Under the pieces are notes generated by a model that saw nothing but the letters and a program-made list of their open reading frames with translations, was not told the DNA's origin and ran no database searches. A program made the position numbers and the translations under genes. Positions 47,381 through 58,763 of a stretch of DNA of 64,000 bases are shown here, piece by piece; position 1 is the first letter of the stretch, and the number at the start of each line of letters is the position of its first letter. This DNA comes from Todiramphus chloris collaris (Eukaryota; Chordata; Aves; Coraciiformes; Alcedinidae), in NCBI GenBank assembly GCA_025345505.1, contig JANVCC010009742.1:656178-720177 (forward strand), given 5' to 3'.

Positions 47381-49075
47381 TCAGTTGGCCTGGCGGCGCA
47401 GGAATGCCGGGATTTCCAGCTGATCGTCTTCCGACGACTGGCGCGACTGGGGCTGAACACGGCCCTGTTCGTCCAGCTGTCCGCGGCGCGGTGCATAGAT
47501 CGATGCATCCTGCGACAGCGGGCGGCGCGGCTCTGCCGGGCGCATGGCCGGTTCGCGCGGCTGTGCCGGTTCAAGCCGTGCAGTGTCGTCTTCGCGGCGG
47601 GTCAGGCCGGCGGTCAGACGCTTCAGCAGACCCATCGGGCCACGGTCTTCGTGGCTGTCATAGGATGCCTGGTCGCGGCCGTGATCACGCGCATTGAGTT
47701 CCGCCTGAACAACCGGTGGGAAGTCGGACACGTTTGGCATGCGCGGTGCCGGTGCAGGCTGCGCGACGGGCGCTGCCTGCATCTGAACCTGCGGCTGCGG
47801 TGCCGGCTGGTGGACAGGCTGCTGCGGTGCTGCGGCAACCGGCGCATCGAACACTTCCGGAGCAGGTGCCTGGAAAATGCGGCTCTGCGGACGGAATTCC
47901 TGTTCGGCCGGCTGCGGTGCGCGCTGCGGCATTTCCATTTCCGCGGCGCGGATGGCGTCGGCGACCGGATCGGCAAGGCGGGCTGCCGGCTGCTGCACGA
48001 CAGGGCGCGGCGCAACAGTCTCGACCCGTGCGGCCGGCTGCTGGACCGGCTTGGCAATCGGCTTCATCGGCTGGCGAAATTCGATCGGCGCAGGGGCCGA
48101 CTCTCCCAGCTGCTTGTCGATGCCTGTTGCCACGACCGAAACGCGGATGATGCCTTCGAGGCTTTCGTCGAAGGTTGCGCCGAGGATGATATTGGCATCC
48201 TGATCGACTTCTTCGCGAATGCGCGTTGCCGCTTCATCGACTTCGAACAGCGTCATGTCACGGCCGCCGGTGATCGAGATCAGCAGGCCCTTGGCGCCAC
48301 GCATCGAGGTTTCGTCGAGCAGCGGGTTGGCAATGGCAGCTTCGGCAGCGGCCATGGCGCGGCCATCGCCGGATGCTTCGCCCGTGCCCATCATCGCCTT
48401 GCCCATCTCGCGCATCACCGAACGCACGTCGGCGAAGTCGAGGTTGATCAGGCCTTCCTTGACCATCAGGTCGGTGATGCAGGCAACGCCGGAGTAGAGA
48501 ACCTGGTCGGCCATGGCGAAGGCATCGGCAAAGGTCGTCTTGTCATTGGCGATGCGGAAGAGGTTCTGGTTCGGAATGACGATCAGTGTGTCGACATTCT
48601 TCTGCAGGTCCTCGATGCCCATATCGGCGGTGCGCATACGGCGCTGGCCTTCGAAATGGAAAGGCTTGGTGACGACACCCACGGTCAGGATGCCTTTTTC
48701 GCGGGCGGCGCGAGCAACAACGGGCGCAGCGCCAGTACCGGTACCGCCACCCATGCCGGCCGTGACGAAGCACATGTGCGTGCCCTGCAGGTGATCGTTG
48801 ATTTCATCGATGCATTCTTCAGCGGCGGCGCGGCCGACTTCCGGCTGCGAACCGGCGCCCAGACCTTCGGTCACTGCAGCACCGAGCTGAATGAGACGTT
48901 CAGCCTTCGACTGCGACAAGGCCTGCGCATCCGTATTGGCCACAACAAACTCAACACCGCGCAAACCGGCATTGATCATGTTATTGACCGCGTTGCCACC
49001 GCCACCGCCAACACCAAACACGGTGATCCGGGGCTTAAGCTCGGTAATGTCCGGCTTTTGCAGATTGATGCTCAT
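47381..49075 (-). CDS. ftsZ: Cell division protein FtsZ
   Basis: FtsZ is the tubulin-like GTPase that forms the division ring. The 564-residue protein has the Rossmann-like [16 protein letters not shown], the GTP-binding signature [19 protein letters not shown] (GGGTGTG at 109-115), the T7 synergy segment [11 protein letters not shown], and a C-terminal linker of about 230 residues rich in Pro, Gln and Ala. The C-terminal peptide [12 protein letters not shown] binds FtsA. The long linker is normal in rhizobial FtsZ. It follows ftsA by 66 bases and ends at a strong terminator. Confidence 0.98.
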   Translation of the reverse strand: MSINLQKPDITELKPRITVFGVGGGGGNAVNNMINAGLRGVEFVVANTDAQALSQSKAERLIQLGAAVTEGLGAGSQPEVGRAAAEECIDEINDHLQGTHMCFVTAGMGGGTGTGAAPVVARAAREKGILTVGVVTKPFHFEGQRRMRTADMGIEDLQKNVDTLIVIPNQNLFRIANDKTTFADAFAMADQVLYSGVACITDLMVKEGLINLDFADVRSVMREMGKAMMGTGEASGDGRAMAAAEAAIANPLLDETSMRGAKGLLISITGGRDMTLFEVDEAATRIREEVDQDANIILGATFDESLEGIIRVSVVATGIDKQLGESAPAPIEFRQPMKPIAKPVQQPAARVETVAPRPVVQQPAARLADPVADAIRAAEMEMPQRAPQPAEQEFRPQSRIFQAPAPEVFDAPVAAAPQQPVHQPAPQPQVQMQAAPVAQPAPAPRMPNVSDFPPVVQAELNARDHGRDQASYDSHEDRGPMGLLKRLTAGLTRREDDTARLEPAQPREPAMRPAEPRRPLSQDASIYAPRRGQLDEQGRVQPQSRQSSEDDQLEIPAFLRRQAN

Positions 49076-49141
49076 TTGTTTGTTCCTTTTTCCTTTACCG
49101 CTTCGCCGCCGCGGTATCTTTTTTGGGTTTCCCCGGATTGA

Positions 49142-50464
49142 TCAAAAACTCTCTTTCAGCCACTGGCCGATACGCTGAAAACGCCCACCCGTACCCGTCA
49201 TCAGCGATGATGAACCGGCCTTTACAGAACGCTCCTCAATTCCTGCCACCTGCGGATAGATCAACAGACCGACCGCTGCGGAGAAAGCTGGCCCCTTGGC
49301 TGCTTCGGGAAGCCCCGTCACACCCAGAGGACGGCCAATACGTACGTTGCGGGCCAGAATACGGCGCGCCACTTCAGGCAAACCCGCCAGCTGGCTGGCT
49401 CCGCCTGTCAGGACAACACGCTTGCCGACAATCTGGCCGTAGCCGGACTGGTTGAGGCGGTCGCGTGCCAATTCCAGTGTTTCTTCGACGCGCGCCCGGA
49501 TGATGCGTGTCAGCACCGCGCGCGGATATTGGTTGGGAACGTCGCGGCCGTCATTGCCGAGCGGCGAGACGCTGATGAGATCGCGGTCATCGGCAGCGCT
49601 TGGCAGGGCCGAGCCGTGCATGACCTTCAGCCGTTCCGCGTCGTCCATATGGGCGGAAAGACCGCGCGCCACATCCATCGTCACGTGATTGCCGCCGATG
49701 GCGATGGCATCCGCATGGATGAACTTGCCTTCGGAGAACACGGAAATCGTCGTGGTACCGCCGCCCATGTCGATGCAGGCCGCGCCCATTTCCGCTTCGT
49801 CGTCGACGAGCGCTGAAAGGCCGCTGGCGTAAGGGGTTGCAATCATCGCCTCGACCGAGAGGTGGCAGCGGTTGACGCAGAGTTCGAGGTTGCGCAGCGG
49901 CGCCGCATCGGCGGTCAGCACATGCATCTCGACCCCAAGCGTGTCGCCGATCATCCCCAGCGGGTCGCGGATGCCCTTCTCGCCATCGAGCGCATAACCG
50001 ATGGGCAGCGAATGCACGAGGTGGCGTTCCGTCGCCAGCGCCTGCTTGGCACCGGCGGCAAGCACCCGGCGGATATCGGACTGGTCGACTTCATGGCCGC
50101 CCAGATTGATGCTGGCGGAAAAGCTTTCGCTCTTCAGGCGTCCGGCGGAAATATTGACGATCATCGAGTCGACGGTGAGGCCAGCCATGCGTTCGGCCGC
50201 ATCGACCGCCAGGCGGATGGCCTGTTCCGCCGCGTCGAGATTGACGATGACGCCTGATTTGATGCCGCGCGATTTCTGGTGGCCGATGCCGAGCACCTCG
50301 ATGCGATGGGTGCGGCCGGGCAGATGCGCGCTTTCCTCACGCGGACGCAGCCGGGCGATGATGCAGCACACCTTGCTTGAACCGATGTCAAGAACCGTCA
50401 AAGACCGCGTCCGTTTTGCGGAGGCAGCTCCAGTCGACGTGCTCTTTCCGTTCAGAATACTCAT
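49142..50464 (-). CDS. ftsA: Cell division protein FtsA
   Basis: FtsA is the actin-like ATPase that anchors FtsZ to the membrane. The 440-residue protein has LTVLDIGSSKVCCIIARLRP at the N-terminus, GIGHQKSRGIKSGVIVNLDAAEQAIRLAVDAAERMAG (1C region), ACIDMGGGTTTISVFSEGKFIHADAIAIGG (phosphate 2), VVLTGGASQLAGLPEVARRIL (adenosine). It ends in the amphipathic helix RFQRIGQWLKESF, which inserts into the membrane. Its ATG overlaps the ftsQ stop (ATGA). Confidence 0.97.
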   Translation of the reverse strand: MSILNGKSTSTGAASAKRTRSLTVLDIGSSKVCCIIARLRPREESAHLPGRTHRIEVLGIGHQKSRGIKSGVIVNLDAAEQAIRLAVDAAERMAGLTVDSMIVNISAGRLKSESFSASINLGGHEVDQSDIRRVLAAGAKQALATERHLVHSLPIGYALDGEKGIRDPLGMIGDTLGVEMHVLTADAAPLRNLELCVNRCHLSVEAMIATPYASGLSALVDDEAEMGAACIDMGGGTTTISVFSEGKFIHADAIAIGGNHVTMDVARGLSAHMDDAERLKVMHGSALPSAADDRDLISVSPLGNDGRDVPNQYPRAVLTRIIRARVEETLELARDRLNQSGYGQIVGKRVVLTGGASQLAGLPEVARRILARNVRIGRPLGVTGLPEAAKGPAFSAAVGLLIYPQVAGIEERSVKAGSSSLMTGTGGRFQRIGQWLKESF

Positions 50465-51402
50465 ATACGCTTCTCCGAACGCTTAGGCGCCTTGTCCCGC
50501 GCCTTCAAAAACTCTACGCGCTGCACCATCGCATCTGGCGTCAGCTTCAAAACAACCCGGTCGGCAAGCCGCATGTCGACCGACGAGATCGCCCGGGACA
50601 ACAGCCCGTCCTTCCGGTCCATCTTCACGATATCGGCCAATGCCTGATCTATACGGAATTCCGGCAGCATCACTGTCACGCCGTTCTTCAGGATCAGATC
50701 CCAGCGCCGGTCGCCGACGCGGGCATAGGCCCGGACCTGCGACACGACATCCGGAAATGCTGCAATCTGCGCGAACAGCATTTTCGCCTGCTTGTCGGCA
50801 CCCACGCCCATGATCAGCGGCAGCGCCGAATGGCGGCCGGACGAATAGGGGACGATCACGCGGCCATCCTCGTCGATGATCGACAGATCATCGCCGTTCT
50901 GCCAGACAGCCAGGGCGGAGCGCTCGTGAATCGAAATTTGGATCGTGTTCGGATAGACCTTGAACACATCGACGGATTCAACCCAAGGCAGGGTTGCCAC
51001 GGCCTTCTGCGCATCGGCGGCACTCAGGCCGACCAGCGAGGTCTCGCCATCGAGGCCCAGCGCGCCGAGCACGTCGATCTCGGAGGTTTCCTTGTTGCCG
51101 ACCACTTTCACGTCTTCGATGGCAAAACCGAAGGTCGATGTCGTTACCTTGACCACCTCGGGAGCATGGCCACCAAGAATGGCACCGTAAGCGCCGGTCA
51201 GAGCCAGAAAGACGACAGCACCGAGGGTTCCCGTATGGTTGGGGATATGAACCTCCCCTTCAACCATGCGGGTGAAGACGCGCACAGGCTTGCGCAGGAA
51301 TTTCGGCAGGACGAAGCGGAAACGGCCAAAAGCCGCCATCCTGTCCGAAGACACTGGCGCCACACCCCGCGGGTGTCCTTTTTTGCCCTTCAACGCAAAC
51401 AC
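50461..51402 (-). CDS. ftsQ: Cell division protein FtsQ
   Basis: FtsQ is a bitopic divisome scaffold. The 313-residue protein has a basic cytosolic tail, one membrane span ([14 protein letters not shown]), the POTRA domain ([64 protein letters not shown]), and a C-terminal beta domain. The start used is GTG with GGAGG 7 bases before it; it lies 13 bases inside the ddlB end. An earlier ATG 7 codons upstream exists but is poorly placed. Confidence 0.93.
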   Translation of the reverse strand: MFALKGKKGHPRGVAPVSSDRMAAFGRFRFVLPKFLRKPVRVFTRMVEGEVHIPNHTGTLGAVVFLALTGAYGAILGGHAPEVVKVTTSTFGFAIEDVKVVGNKETSEIDVLGALGLDGETSLVGLSAADAQKAVATLPWVESVDVFKVYPNTIQISIHERSALAVWQNGDDLSIIDEDGRVIVPYSSGRHSALPLIMGVGADKQAKMLFAQIAAFPDVVSQVRAYARVGDRRWDLILKNGVTVMLPEFRIDQALADIVKMDRKDGLLSRAISSVDMRLADRVVLKLTPDAMVQRVEFLKARDKAPKRSEKRI

Positions 51403-52316
51403 GATGCGTCCTCCACCATCCAACTCAACAATTCACCGAAGGTATGCCCCGCGGCTTTGGCGATATCAGGTACAAGAGATGTTGGAGTCATGCCCGGCTG
51501 GGTGTTTATCTCCAGCCAAATCAGTTCGCCATCTTCGGAAAAACGGTCGTCGTAACGGAAGTCCGACCGGCTAATCCCTTTACATCCAATTGCCTGATGC
51601 GCCTTGAGTGCTAGTGTTTGTATTTTTTGGTAAATTTTTAGTGAAATTTTAGCCGGACACACATGATTTGATCCGCCTGCAACATATTTTGAATCATAAT
51701 CGTAGAACTGATGACCCACGGGAATGATTTCACACACCCCGATGGCCACATCGCCCATCACGGCGCATGTCAGTTCGCGACCATGGATGTAGCGCTCGAC
51801 CATGACGGTGTTGCCATATTTCCATTCCGCCGAGGTGATCACCTGCGGCGGATGCGACTGATCCTCCTTAACGATGACGACACCGAAGCTCGACCCCTCA
51901 TTGACGGGCTTGACCACATAGGGCGGCTTCATCGGATGTTTCGTGGTGAAATCGAAACGGTTCATCACCTTGGCTTCGGCCACGGGAACACCGGCAGCCC
52001 TGGCGATGGTCTTCGCCTGCTCCTTGTCCATGGCCAGCGCCGACGCAAGCACGCCGGAATGGGTATAGGGAATTTCCAGATATTCGAGGATACCCTGGAT
52101 CGTACCGTCCTCGCCGAAAGGACCATGCAGCGCGTTGAACACCACATCGGGGCGCAGCTCAGCCAGCACGCTGGCGATGTCGCGGGTCACGTCAACGCGC
52201 GTGACCGGATAGCCCTCGGCCTCCAAAGCATCGGCGCAGGCATTGCCCGAGGAGAGACTCACCGGACGCTCCGATGAAAATCCGCCCATCAGCACCGCAA
52301 CATGCTTTTTCGCCAT
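51390..52316 (-). CDS. ddlB: D-alanine-D-alanine ligase
   Basis: Ddl makes the D-Ala-D-Ala dipeptide for MurF. The 308-residue ATP-grasp protein has [19 protein letters not shown] at the N-terminus, [40 protein letters not shown], the ATP-binding [15 protein letters not shown], and the ligand segments [25 protein letters not shown]. It follows a 279-base intergenic stretch that contains the murB terminator and a cluster of GANTC sites, so it is probably the first gene of a ddlB-ftsQ-ftsA-ftsZ transcript. Confidence 0.95.
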   Translation of the reverse strand: MAKKHVAVLMGGFSSERPVSLSSGNACADALEAEGYPVTRVDVTRDIASVLAELRPDVVFNALHGPFGEDGTIQGILEYLEIPYTHSGVLASALAMDKEQAKTIARAAGVPVAEAKVMNRFDFTTKHPMKPPYVVKPVNEGSSFGVVIVKEDQSHPPQVITSAEWKYGNTVMVERYIHGRELTCAVMGDVAIGVCEIIPVGHQFYDYDSKYVAGGSNHVCPAKISLKIYQKIQTLALKAHQAIGCKGISRSDFRYDDRFSEDGELIWLEINTQPGMTPTSLVPDIAKAAGHTFGELLSWMVEDASCLR

Positions 52317-52363
52317 GAAGGCAACCCCTTGTACACATCCCCATCAAAGCCGAAAAACGACAT

Positions 52364-52571
52364 GAGTCTCCGCACGCCCGGCGATCAAGACCGCAGGCAC
52401 CCGAGGCTGACCAAATCAGCCGACTCAAATCAGTTAACGCTTGCCCCTAAAGAATCAGAGAGTTGATTCCGTGACAAGTCCCCTTTGATTCAACAATGAA
52501 ATTTGGCGTAAAAAAAAGTGTTTGCGATTCGATTTCGGAAACAAAATCAGAGGCAAACGCGCCTCTGATTC
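52364..52571. promoter_or_regulatory. GANTC-rich promoter region of ddlB-ftsQAZ
   Basis: Seven GANTC (CcrM methylation) sites start at 52364, 52422, 52452, 52465, 52487, 52526 and 52567, within 208 bases. Fewer than one is expected by chance at this composition. The region is AT-richer than its surroundings and carries no gene; the repeated words TTGATTC and GATTCAAC occur in it. Confidence 0.75.
52545..52570 (-). terminator. Probable terminator of murB
   Basis: AATCAGAGGC and GCCTCTGATT form a perfect 10-bp stem with a 6-base loop. It is followed by TTTGTTT in the leftward transcript and stands 25 bases past the murB stop. It separates the mur operon from ddlB. Confidence 0.75.
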
Positions 52572-52595
52572 AACGTAAAAAAATTTCGGTTTTTG

Positions 52596-53570
52596 CTACA
52601 AAAGCTGCCCCATATACTCCTGCACTTCCTGGCCGGGACGGAAAAGCCCCAGACGCTTGATTTCCCAGTGCAGATGGATGCCGGAGTTTTGCAGCACGAG
52701 TGAGCGGATCGTCTCGCCGAGGGTTTCAAGGTCATGACCGCTGGCCGTGCCGGTATTGATCATGAAATTGCAGTGCATCGGCGACATCTGTGCACCGCCG
52801 ATCATCAGGCCGCGACCGCCCGCCGCGTCGATTTCCTTCCAGGCGGATGTGCCTTCCGGGTTCTTGAAGGTCGAGCCGCCGGTCTTCTCGCGGATCGGCT
52901 GCACGGTCTCGCGGTGCTGCTGCACCGCATGCATCGCCGCCTGAATGGCATGGGTTTCGCCGGGTGTTCCTTCCAGCAATGCGGAGGTGAAGATCAGGTC
53001 GCCGGCTGCGCCGCAATGGCGATAGGCATAACCCATGTCGGCATTGGACAGGATATGCACATTGCCTTTGCGGTCGAGTGCCCGTACCTCAACCACCCGC
53101 TCGCGCGTCTCGACCCCGTTGGCACCGGCGTTCATGCGCAGCGCGCCGCCCAGCCCGCCGGGAATGCCGTGGTAAAAATGGAAGCCGGCGATCTTCGCCT
53201 CGAGCGCCGCCGCGGCAAGCCGCTTGTCCGGGGTCGCGGCACCCGCCCGCAACTGCGTATCGCCGACGCGTTCGACCTCGCCGAAGCCCTTGGCGGAGAG
53301 GCGCACGACAAAACCGGGGACGCCGCCGTCGCGCACCAGAAGGTTGGAACCGATGCCGACGACAAGGATGGGATATTCTTCGGGAACGGCCTGCAGGAAG
53401 GCTGCGAGGTCTTCCTCGTCGGCGGGCTGGAACATGACTTCCGCCGGGCCGCCGGCGCGGAACCAGGTCACCTTTTCCATGCCCATATTGGGCGTCAGCC
53501 GCCCGCGCAGCCCCGAGAAACGATCCCCCAGCTTGCCAAGCAGGGCCTCGCCGTCAATCCTTGAAGACAT
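52596..53570 (-). CDS. murB: UDP-N-acetylenolpyruvoylglucosamine reductase
   Basis: MurB reduces the enolpyruvyl group to make UDP-MurNAc using NADPH and FAD. The 324-residue protein has the FAD-binding [16 protein letters not shown] and [19 protein letters not shown], the [24 protein letters not shown] signature, and the catalytic segment [22 protein letters not shown] (Ser proton donor in GSTF), then [13 protein letters not shown]. It resembles the type IIa MurB common in alphaproteobacteria. It follows murC by 56 bases and ends at a terminator. Confidence 0.96.
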   Translation of the reverse strand: MSSRIDGEALLGKLGDRFSGLRGRLTPNMGMEKVTWFRAGGPAEVMFQPADEEDLAAFLQAVPEEYPILVVGIGSNLLVRDGGVPGFVVRLSAKGFGEVERVGDTQLRAGAATPDKRLAAAALEAKIAGFHFYHGIPGGLGGALRMNAGANGVETRERVVEVRALDRKGNVHILSNADMGYAYRHCGAAGDLIFTSALLEGTPGETHAIQAAMHAVQQHRETVQPIREKTGGSTFKNPEGTSAWKEIDAAGGRGLMIGGAQMSPMHCNFMINTGTASGHDLETLGETIRSLVLQNSGIHLHWEIKRLGLFRPGQEVQEYMGQLL

Positions 53571-53626
53571 GATATCCTTCCAGCAGTTCGATCGTGAGGC
53601 ACCACGGCCTCACGCAACCGCAAAAT

Positions 53627-55027
53627 CTAAAGCGCAGCCAGCTCCTTTGGCAAGGCATAGGCCCATTGGGTGATGTTGCCGGCACCCAGGAAAACCACGA
53701 AATCGTCGGGCTTGGCGATGGTGGCGATCAAGGGCGCGATGTCCTGCGGACCCGCGATATACCGCGCGTCGCGGTGTGCCGCCGTCTTGATGCGGGACAC
53801 CAGCGCTTCCGATGTTACGCCCTCGATCGGGTCTTCACCTGCGGTATAGACCGGCGCGACGATCACGGTATCGGCATCATTGAAGCACGCCGCAAACTCG
53901 TCAAAGAGGCTGGCCAGACGGGTAAAGCGATGCGGCTGGACAATGGCGATCACCCGGCCCTTGGCGGAATCGCGCGCCGCCTTCAGCACGGCCTTGATCT
54001 CGACCGGATGGTGGCCGTAATCGTCGAACACATCGACGCCCTTCCACGAACCGGTATGGGTAAAGCGCCGCTTCACGCCGCCGAAAGACGACAGGCCCTT
54101 CTTGATGTCCTCGGCGGAAATGCCGAGTTCATGCGCCACGGCAATCGCCGCTGTCGCGTTCGACACATTGTGCCTGCCGGGCATCGGCAGCCGCAGGCCC
54201 TTGATCTCAGTGGTCTCGCCAGTCTTGCGCTTGGCAATCTGCACGTCGAACTGCGAGGTCGGACCATCGACCACGAGATTGACGAAACGCACGTCGGCTT
54301 GCGGGTTTTCACCATAGGTGATGACGCGGCGGTCCTCGATGCGCGACACCAGCGACTGCACTTCCGGATGGTCGAGGCACATGACGCCGAAGCCGTAGAA
54401 CGGCACGTTCTCGACGAACTGCCGGAAGGCTTCGCGCACCCGGTCGAACGTGCCGTAGTGATCGAGATGCTCCGGATCGATATTGGTGACCACGGCGATA
54501 TCGGCAGGCAGCTTCAGGAAGGTGCCGTCGCTCTCGTCGGCTTCCACCACCATCCATTCGCCCGCACCCATGCGGGCATTGGTGCCATAGGCATTGATGA
54601 TGCCGCCATTGATGACGGTCGGATCGAGATTGCCCGCATCGAGCAGCGTTGCCACCATCGAGGTGGTCGTGGTCTTGCCGTGCGTACCGCCAATGGCGAC
54701 CGCCTGACGGAAGCGCATGAGTTCGGCCAGCATTTCGGCGCGGCGCACGATGGGCAAAAGTTTTTCGCGCGCGGCAACGAGTTCCGGATTGCTCTTCTTG
54801 ATCGCCGTCGACACCACGATAACCTCGGCGTCGCCGAGATTATCCGCATCGTGTCCGACAAAGACCTCGATCCCCTTGTCACGCAGACGCTGCACATTGG
54901 CGCTGTCCGCTTGATCGGAACCCTGGACCTTGTAGCCGAGATTGTGCAGGACTTCGGCAATGCCGCTCATGCCGATACCGCCGATACCGATGAAATGAAC
55001 AAGACCGATGTTGAGCGGCATCTTCAT
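53627..55027 (-). CDS. murC: UDP-N-acetylmuramate-L-alanine ligase
   Basis: MurC adds the first amino acid, L-Ala, to UDP-MurNAc. The 466-residue protein has [22 protein letters not shown] N-terminal domain (here [19 protein letters not shown]), the ATP loop [19 protein letters not shown] (about 110-128), [32 protein letters not shown], and the C-terminal binding domain with [22 protein letters not shown] precedes the ATG. It lies between murG and murB in the expected order. Confidence 0.97.
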   Translation of the reverse strand: MKMPLNIGLVHFIGIGGIGMSGIAEVLHNLGYKVQGSDQADSANVQRLRDKGIEVFVGHDADNLGDAEVIVVSTAIKKSNPELVAAREKLLPIVRRAEMLAELMRFRQAVAIGGTHGKTTTTSMVATLLDAGNLDPTVINGGIINAYGTNARMGAGEWMVVEADESDGTFLKLPADIAVVTNIDPEHLDHYGTFDRVREAFRQFVENVPFYGFGVMCLDHPEVQSLVSRIEDRRVITYGENPQADVRFVNLVVDGPTSQFDVQIAKRKTGETTEIKGLRLPMPGRHNVSNATAAIAVAHELGISAEDIKKGLSSFGGVKRRFTHTGSWKGVDVFDDYGHHPVEIKAVLKAARDSAKGRVIAIVQPHRFTRLASLFDEFAACFNDADTVIVAPVYTAGEDPIEGVTSEALVSRIKTAAHRDARYIAGPQDIAPLIATIAKPDDFVVFLGAGNITQWAYALPKELAAL

Positions 55028-55078
55028 GGACGCACTCCTTTTTTGAAAACTTCAGAAGGAGACGAGGTCATAGCGAAC

Positions 55079-56188
55079 TCATCTCACCGCAAGGGATTGG
55101 CCGGATGCAATAGCCTCTGTGAGGTCGGCAAGCAACCTTGCAGCGTCCGGCTTGCCCGTCGAGCGGGCTTTTTCCGCAATAAATGCCAGCCGCGTCGGTT
55201 CGTGCATGGCGCTGGTCAGGATATGGGCGATCCGCTCCGGCGACAGTTCCGACTGCTTGATGACATCGGCTCCCCCCGCGGCCTGCAAGGCAGCGGCATT
55301 GGCCGCCTGATCATGGTCAAGCGCATGCGGGAAGGGAACCAGAATAGCCGGGCGGCCGATGGCGGCGATTTCCGACACGGTCGAGGCGCCGGAACGCGAC
55401 ATGACGAAATGCGCATCGGAAATGCGCCGCGGCATATCCTTGAAGAACGGCGCGACCTCGGCCTTGACGCCCATGGCCTGATAGGCGGAGCGCACCTGCG
55501 CCTCGTCCTCGGCGCGGGCCTGCTGTGTCAGCACCAGACGGGCCCGGTCCTCCGGCGACAGAAGCTGGATGGCAGCGGGAATGGCAGTTGAAAAGTATGA
55601 CGCGCCCTGACTGCCGCCGAACACCAGAAAATGAAACGGCTGGTGCGCCTGCGACGCCTTGTAGGCGTTGCCGACTTCCGCCAGCACGGCCGGGCGAACG
55701 GGATTGCCCGTCACCACGATCTTGCCGGCATAGGGGCCCTCGCCCTGCGGCAGGAACCCGCCGGCAATGGCATTGACGCGGGCAGCCAGCGCTTTGTTGG
55801 CACGGCCCATCACGGCATTCTGTTCGTGGATGAGCGTCGGGATTTTCAGCGCCGTCGCCGCATAGAGCGGCGGCAGGGTCGGATAGCCACCGAAGCCCGC
55901 CACCAGCTTCGGCTTCAGGCGCCGGAACAGTTTGCGGGAATCGAGATTGCCCTGCCAGAGCGTCCAGAAGGTGCGGACGAGAGAAATCGGGTTGCGCCCG
56001 CCGATGGTGGCCGAGCGCACCATATGGATTTCCTTGGCCGGAAAGCTCCCGGCGAACCGTTCGGCGCGGTCATCGGTCGCCAGATGGATATCCCAGCCGC
56101 GTTCGATCAGCACATGCGCCAGCGCTTCCGCCGGAAACAGGTGCCCGCCCGTGCCCCCGGCACACAGAACAATAATCCCCTTCGACAT
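55079..56188 (-). CDS. murG: UDP-GlcNAc:lipid I N-acetylglucosaminyltransferase
   Basis: MurG adds GlcNAc to lipid I on the inner face of the membrane, giving lipid II. The 369-residue GT-B enzyme has the N-terminal glycine loop [46 protein letters not shown], the second glycine loop [21 protein letters not shown], and the donor-site [43 protein letters not shown]. It lies 51 bases upstream of murC and 7 bases after ftsW. Confidence 0.97.
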   Translation of the reverse strand: MSKGIIVLCAGGTGGHLFPAEALAHVLIERGWDIHLATDDRAERFAGSFPAKEIHMVRSATIGGRNPISLVRTFWTLWQGNLDSRKLFRRLKPKLVAGFGGYPTLPPLYAATALKIPTLIHEQNAVMGRANKALAARVNAIAGGFLPQGEGPYAGKIVVTGNPVRPAVLAEVGNAYKASQAHQPFHFLVFGGSQGASYFSTAIPAAIQLLSPEDRARLVLTQQARAEDEAQVRSAYQAMGVKAEVAPFFKDMPRRISDAHFVMSRSGASTVSEIAAIGRPAILVPFPHALDHDQAANAAALQAAGGADVIKQSELSPERIAHILTSAMHEPTRLAFIAEKARSTGKPDAARLLADLTEAIASGQSLAVR

Positions 56189-56195
56189 CAGTCCC

Positions 56196-57353
56196 TCAGA
56201 TAGCGTTGGCCAGTGACGGCGTTTTCGTGTTTGCCAGCGTCGCCGATCGCCTGCCCTCGGGTCTGCGCCTTGTCAGCGCCAGCAGCAGTCCCGTCGAAAT
56301 GGCCACCGAGATGAGCGACGAGCCGCCATAGGAGATGAACGGCAGCGTCATGCCCTTTGCGGGCATCAGGTGCAGGTTCACCGAAATATTGATGATCGAC
56401 TGGAAGCCGAACAGGATGACGAGGCCGGAGACGGCAAGGCGGGTGAAATCGTCCCGCTCCTTCAGCGCGATCGACAGGCCACGAATGACGATGAAGGCGA
56501 AGATCAGCACGATCAGCAGGCAGAGCGCGATGCCATACTCCTCGGCGGTCACCGAGAAGATGAAGTCCGTGTGGCTGTCAGGGATGATGCGCTTGATGGT
56601 GCCTTCGCCCGGGCCCTGCCCGAGCCAGCCGCCACGGATGATCGCCTCGCGTCCGGCATCCACCTGGAACGTATCGCCTTCGCCGGTCATGAAACGGTCG
56701 ATACGGCCCGCCACGTGCGGGAAGATCGTGTAGGCGCCGAAGAAACCGGCAACGCCGAGAACGCCAAGGCTGATGATCCACAGCCACGGCACACCGGCCA
56801 TGAAGAACATGGCGCCCCAGGTGATGGCGGTCAGAATGGTCTGGCCAAGGTCGGGCTGTGCCACCAGCAGTGCCGCGACAACGCCGAACAGCACCATGGA
56901 GAAGAAGTTGCCGGGGATATCCTTGCGCCGCTCATTCTCGGAAAACAGCCAGGCGCAGACAATGACGAAAGCCGGTTTCATGAATTCGGATGGCTGGATG
57001 GAGATGCCGGCCAGCGACACCCAGCGGCGTGCGCCCTTGACTTCGATGCCGAAGAACAGGGCGCCAACCATCGCCAGCATGGAAAGACCGAGCAGGATGA
57101 TGGCAAAGCGCCGGATGGTGCGCGGCGCCATGAACGACACGGCGAACATGACGAACACCGCAGGCACCATGAACATCGACTGGTGCTTGACGAAGTAAAA
57201 ACTCTCAAGGCCGATGCGCTCGGCAACGGCGGGGCTTGCGGCAAACGAAAGCAGGATGCCGAGGCCCATCAGGCTGAGGCAGGCTGCCAAAAGGAAACGG
57301 TCAATCGTCCACCACCAGTCGGCTACGGGTCCACGGTCAATGCGGCTTACCAT
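56196..57353 (-). CDS. ftsW: Peptidoglycan glycosyltransferase FtsW
   Basis: FtsW is the SEDS-family polymerase that works with FtsI at the septum. The 385-residue protein has about ten membrane helices. Features are [45 protein letters not shown] (the SEDS signature), [32 protein letters not shown] (here [17 protein letters not shown]) and [29 protein letters not shown]. Its ATG overlaps the murD stop (TGATG), with GGGAG upstream. Confidence 0.96.
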   Translation of the reverse strand: MVSRIDRGPVADWWWTIDRFLLAACLSLMGLGILLSFAASPAVAERIGLESFYFVKHQSMFMVPAVFVMFAVSFMAPRTIRRFAIILLGLSMLAMVGALFFGIEVKGARRWVSLAGISIQPSEFMKPAFVIVCAWLFSENERRKDIPGNFFSMVLFGVVAALLVAQPDLGQTILTAITWGAMFFMAGVPWLWIISLGVLGVAGFFGAYTIFPHVAGRIDRFMTGEGDTFQVDAGREAIIRGGWLGQGPGEGTIKRIIPDSHTDFIFSVTAEEYGIALCLLIVLIFAFIVIRGLSIALKERDDFTRLAVSGLVILFGFQSIINISVNLHLMPAKGMTLPFISYGGSSLISVAISTGLLLALTRRRPEGRRSATLANTKTPSLANAI

Positions 57354-58753
57354 CAATTCGCTCCCTGGATAGGTGATGCGCCCGCAAGCGCCAATACGGC
57401 GGAGCGGAAGGCCTCGCCGCGTTTCTCGAAATTCTGAAACTGGTCGAAACTGGCACAGGCGGGCGACAGCAGAACCACAGCTTCCTGCGATCCGTCGCCG
57501 GCCGCATCGCGCGCGGCATGTTCCACCGCGGCAGCGATCGTGCCTGAAATTTCATACGGCGCCGCCTCGCCCAGCGTTGCCGCGAATTGCGGTGCCGCCT
57601 CGCCGATCAGATAGGCCTTGGCGATACGCGGGAAAAAGCCGGACAGCGAGGCAATGCCGCCTTCCTTGGGCAGGCCGCCGGCAATCCAGTAGATACGCTG
57701 GAAGGACGACAGCGCGGGCGCGGCCGCATCCGCATTGGTCGCCTTGGAATCGTTGACGAACAGCGTCCTGCCCTGCCGCGCCACCTGCTCCATGCGATGC
57801 GCGAGGCCGGGAAAGGTTTTGAGGCCCGCATTGATCTCATCCGCCGAGAGGCCGACGGAACGGCAGGCGGCAAAGGCTGCCAGCGCGTTCTGCGCATTGT
57901 GCTCGCCGCGCAGCGACCCGATGCCCTGCAGCGAGGCGACGGCAGTTTTCGCGCCGTTTTCAGCGAGATACAGCGTCGCCCCGTCGGCGAAATAGCCGTT
58001 CGGGATAGGCAGGCGCTTGGAGATGCGGATCACCGGTTTGCCGGCACGCTCCAGCCGGTCGGCAATCGCCGCGCAGAAACTGTCGTCGACACCGACAATC
58101 GCCGTCTCGCTGCCCGCCACCAGCCGTTCCTTGATCTCGGCATAGTGCTGCATGGTGCCGTGCCGGTCGAGATGATCCGGCGTCAGGTTCAGAAGGATAC
58201 CGGCGGTTGGATTGATCGACGGTGCCAGATCGATCTGGTAGGACGAGCATTCCACGACATAGTGGCGGCCATCCGCTGGCGGCTCCAGCGTCATGACGGC
58301 GGTGCCGATATTGCCGCCCAGCTGCATGTCGCGGCCCGACGCCCTGATGATATGGGCGATCAGCGCCGTCGTCGTCGACTTGCCGTTGGTGCCGGTGATG
58401 GCGATGAACGGGCTGTTCTTTCGCGCCAGATTGCGCTCGCGCACGAAGAGTTCGACGTCGCCGATGATTTCAACGCCTGCGGCGCGGGCGAGATCCACCG
58501 TCCAGTGCGGACGCGGATGGGTCAGCGGCACGCCGGGCGACAGAACGAAGGAGGAAAACTGCTTCCAGTCGACGAGACGCAGGTCACTGGTTTCGATGCC
58601 GGCAGCCAGCGCCCGCGCAACGCTTTCGGGATTGTCGTCCCAGGCGATGACCTTCGCACCGCCCGCGGCAATCGCCTTTGCCGTCGCAATACCCGAACCG
58701 CCGAGCCCGAAGAGCGCGACGGTCTTGTCCAGCATGGAGTGGGCAGCGATCAT
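57353..58753 (-). CDS. murD: UDP-MurNAc-L-Ala:D-Glu ligase
   Basis: MurD adds D-glutamate, the second peptide residue. The 466-residue protein has [42 protein letters not shown] (ATP loop), [34 protein letters not shown], and the C-terminal [20 protein letters not shown] with [18 protein letters not shown] lies before the ATG. It starts 10 bases after the mraY stop. Confidence 0.97.
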   Translation of the reverse strand: MIAAHSMLDKTVALFGLGGSGIATAKAIAAGGAKVIAWDDNPESVARALAAGIETSDLRLVDWKQFSSFVLSPGVPLTHPRPHWTVDLARAAGVEIIGDVELFVRERNLARKNSPFIAITGTNGKSTTTALIAHIIRASGRDMQLGGNIGTAVMTLEPPADGRHYVVECSSYQIDLAPSINPTAGILLNLTPDHLDRHGTMQHYAEIKERLVAGSETAIVGVDDSFCAAIADRLERAGKPVIRISKRLPIPNGYFADGATLYLAENGAKTAVASLQGIGSLRGEHNAQNALAAFAACRSVGLSADEINAGLKTFPGLAHRMEQVARQGRTLFVNDSKATNADAAAPALSSFQRIYWIAGGLPKEGGIASLSGFFPRIAKAYLIGEAAPQFAATLGEAAPYEISGTIAAAVEHAARDAAGDGSQEAVVLLSPACASFDQFQNFEKRGEAFRSAVLALAGASPIQGAN

Positions 58754-58763
58754 GCAACTGGCC

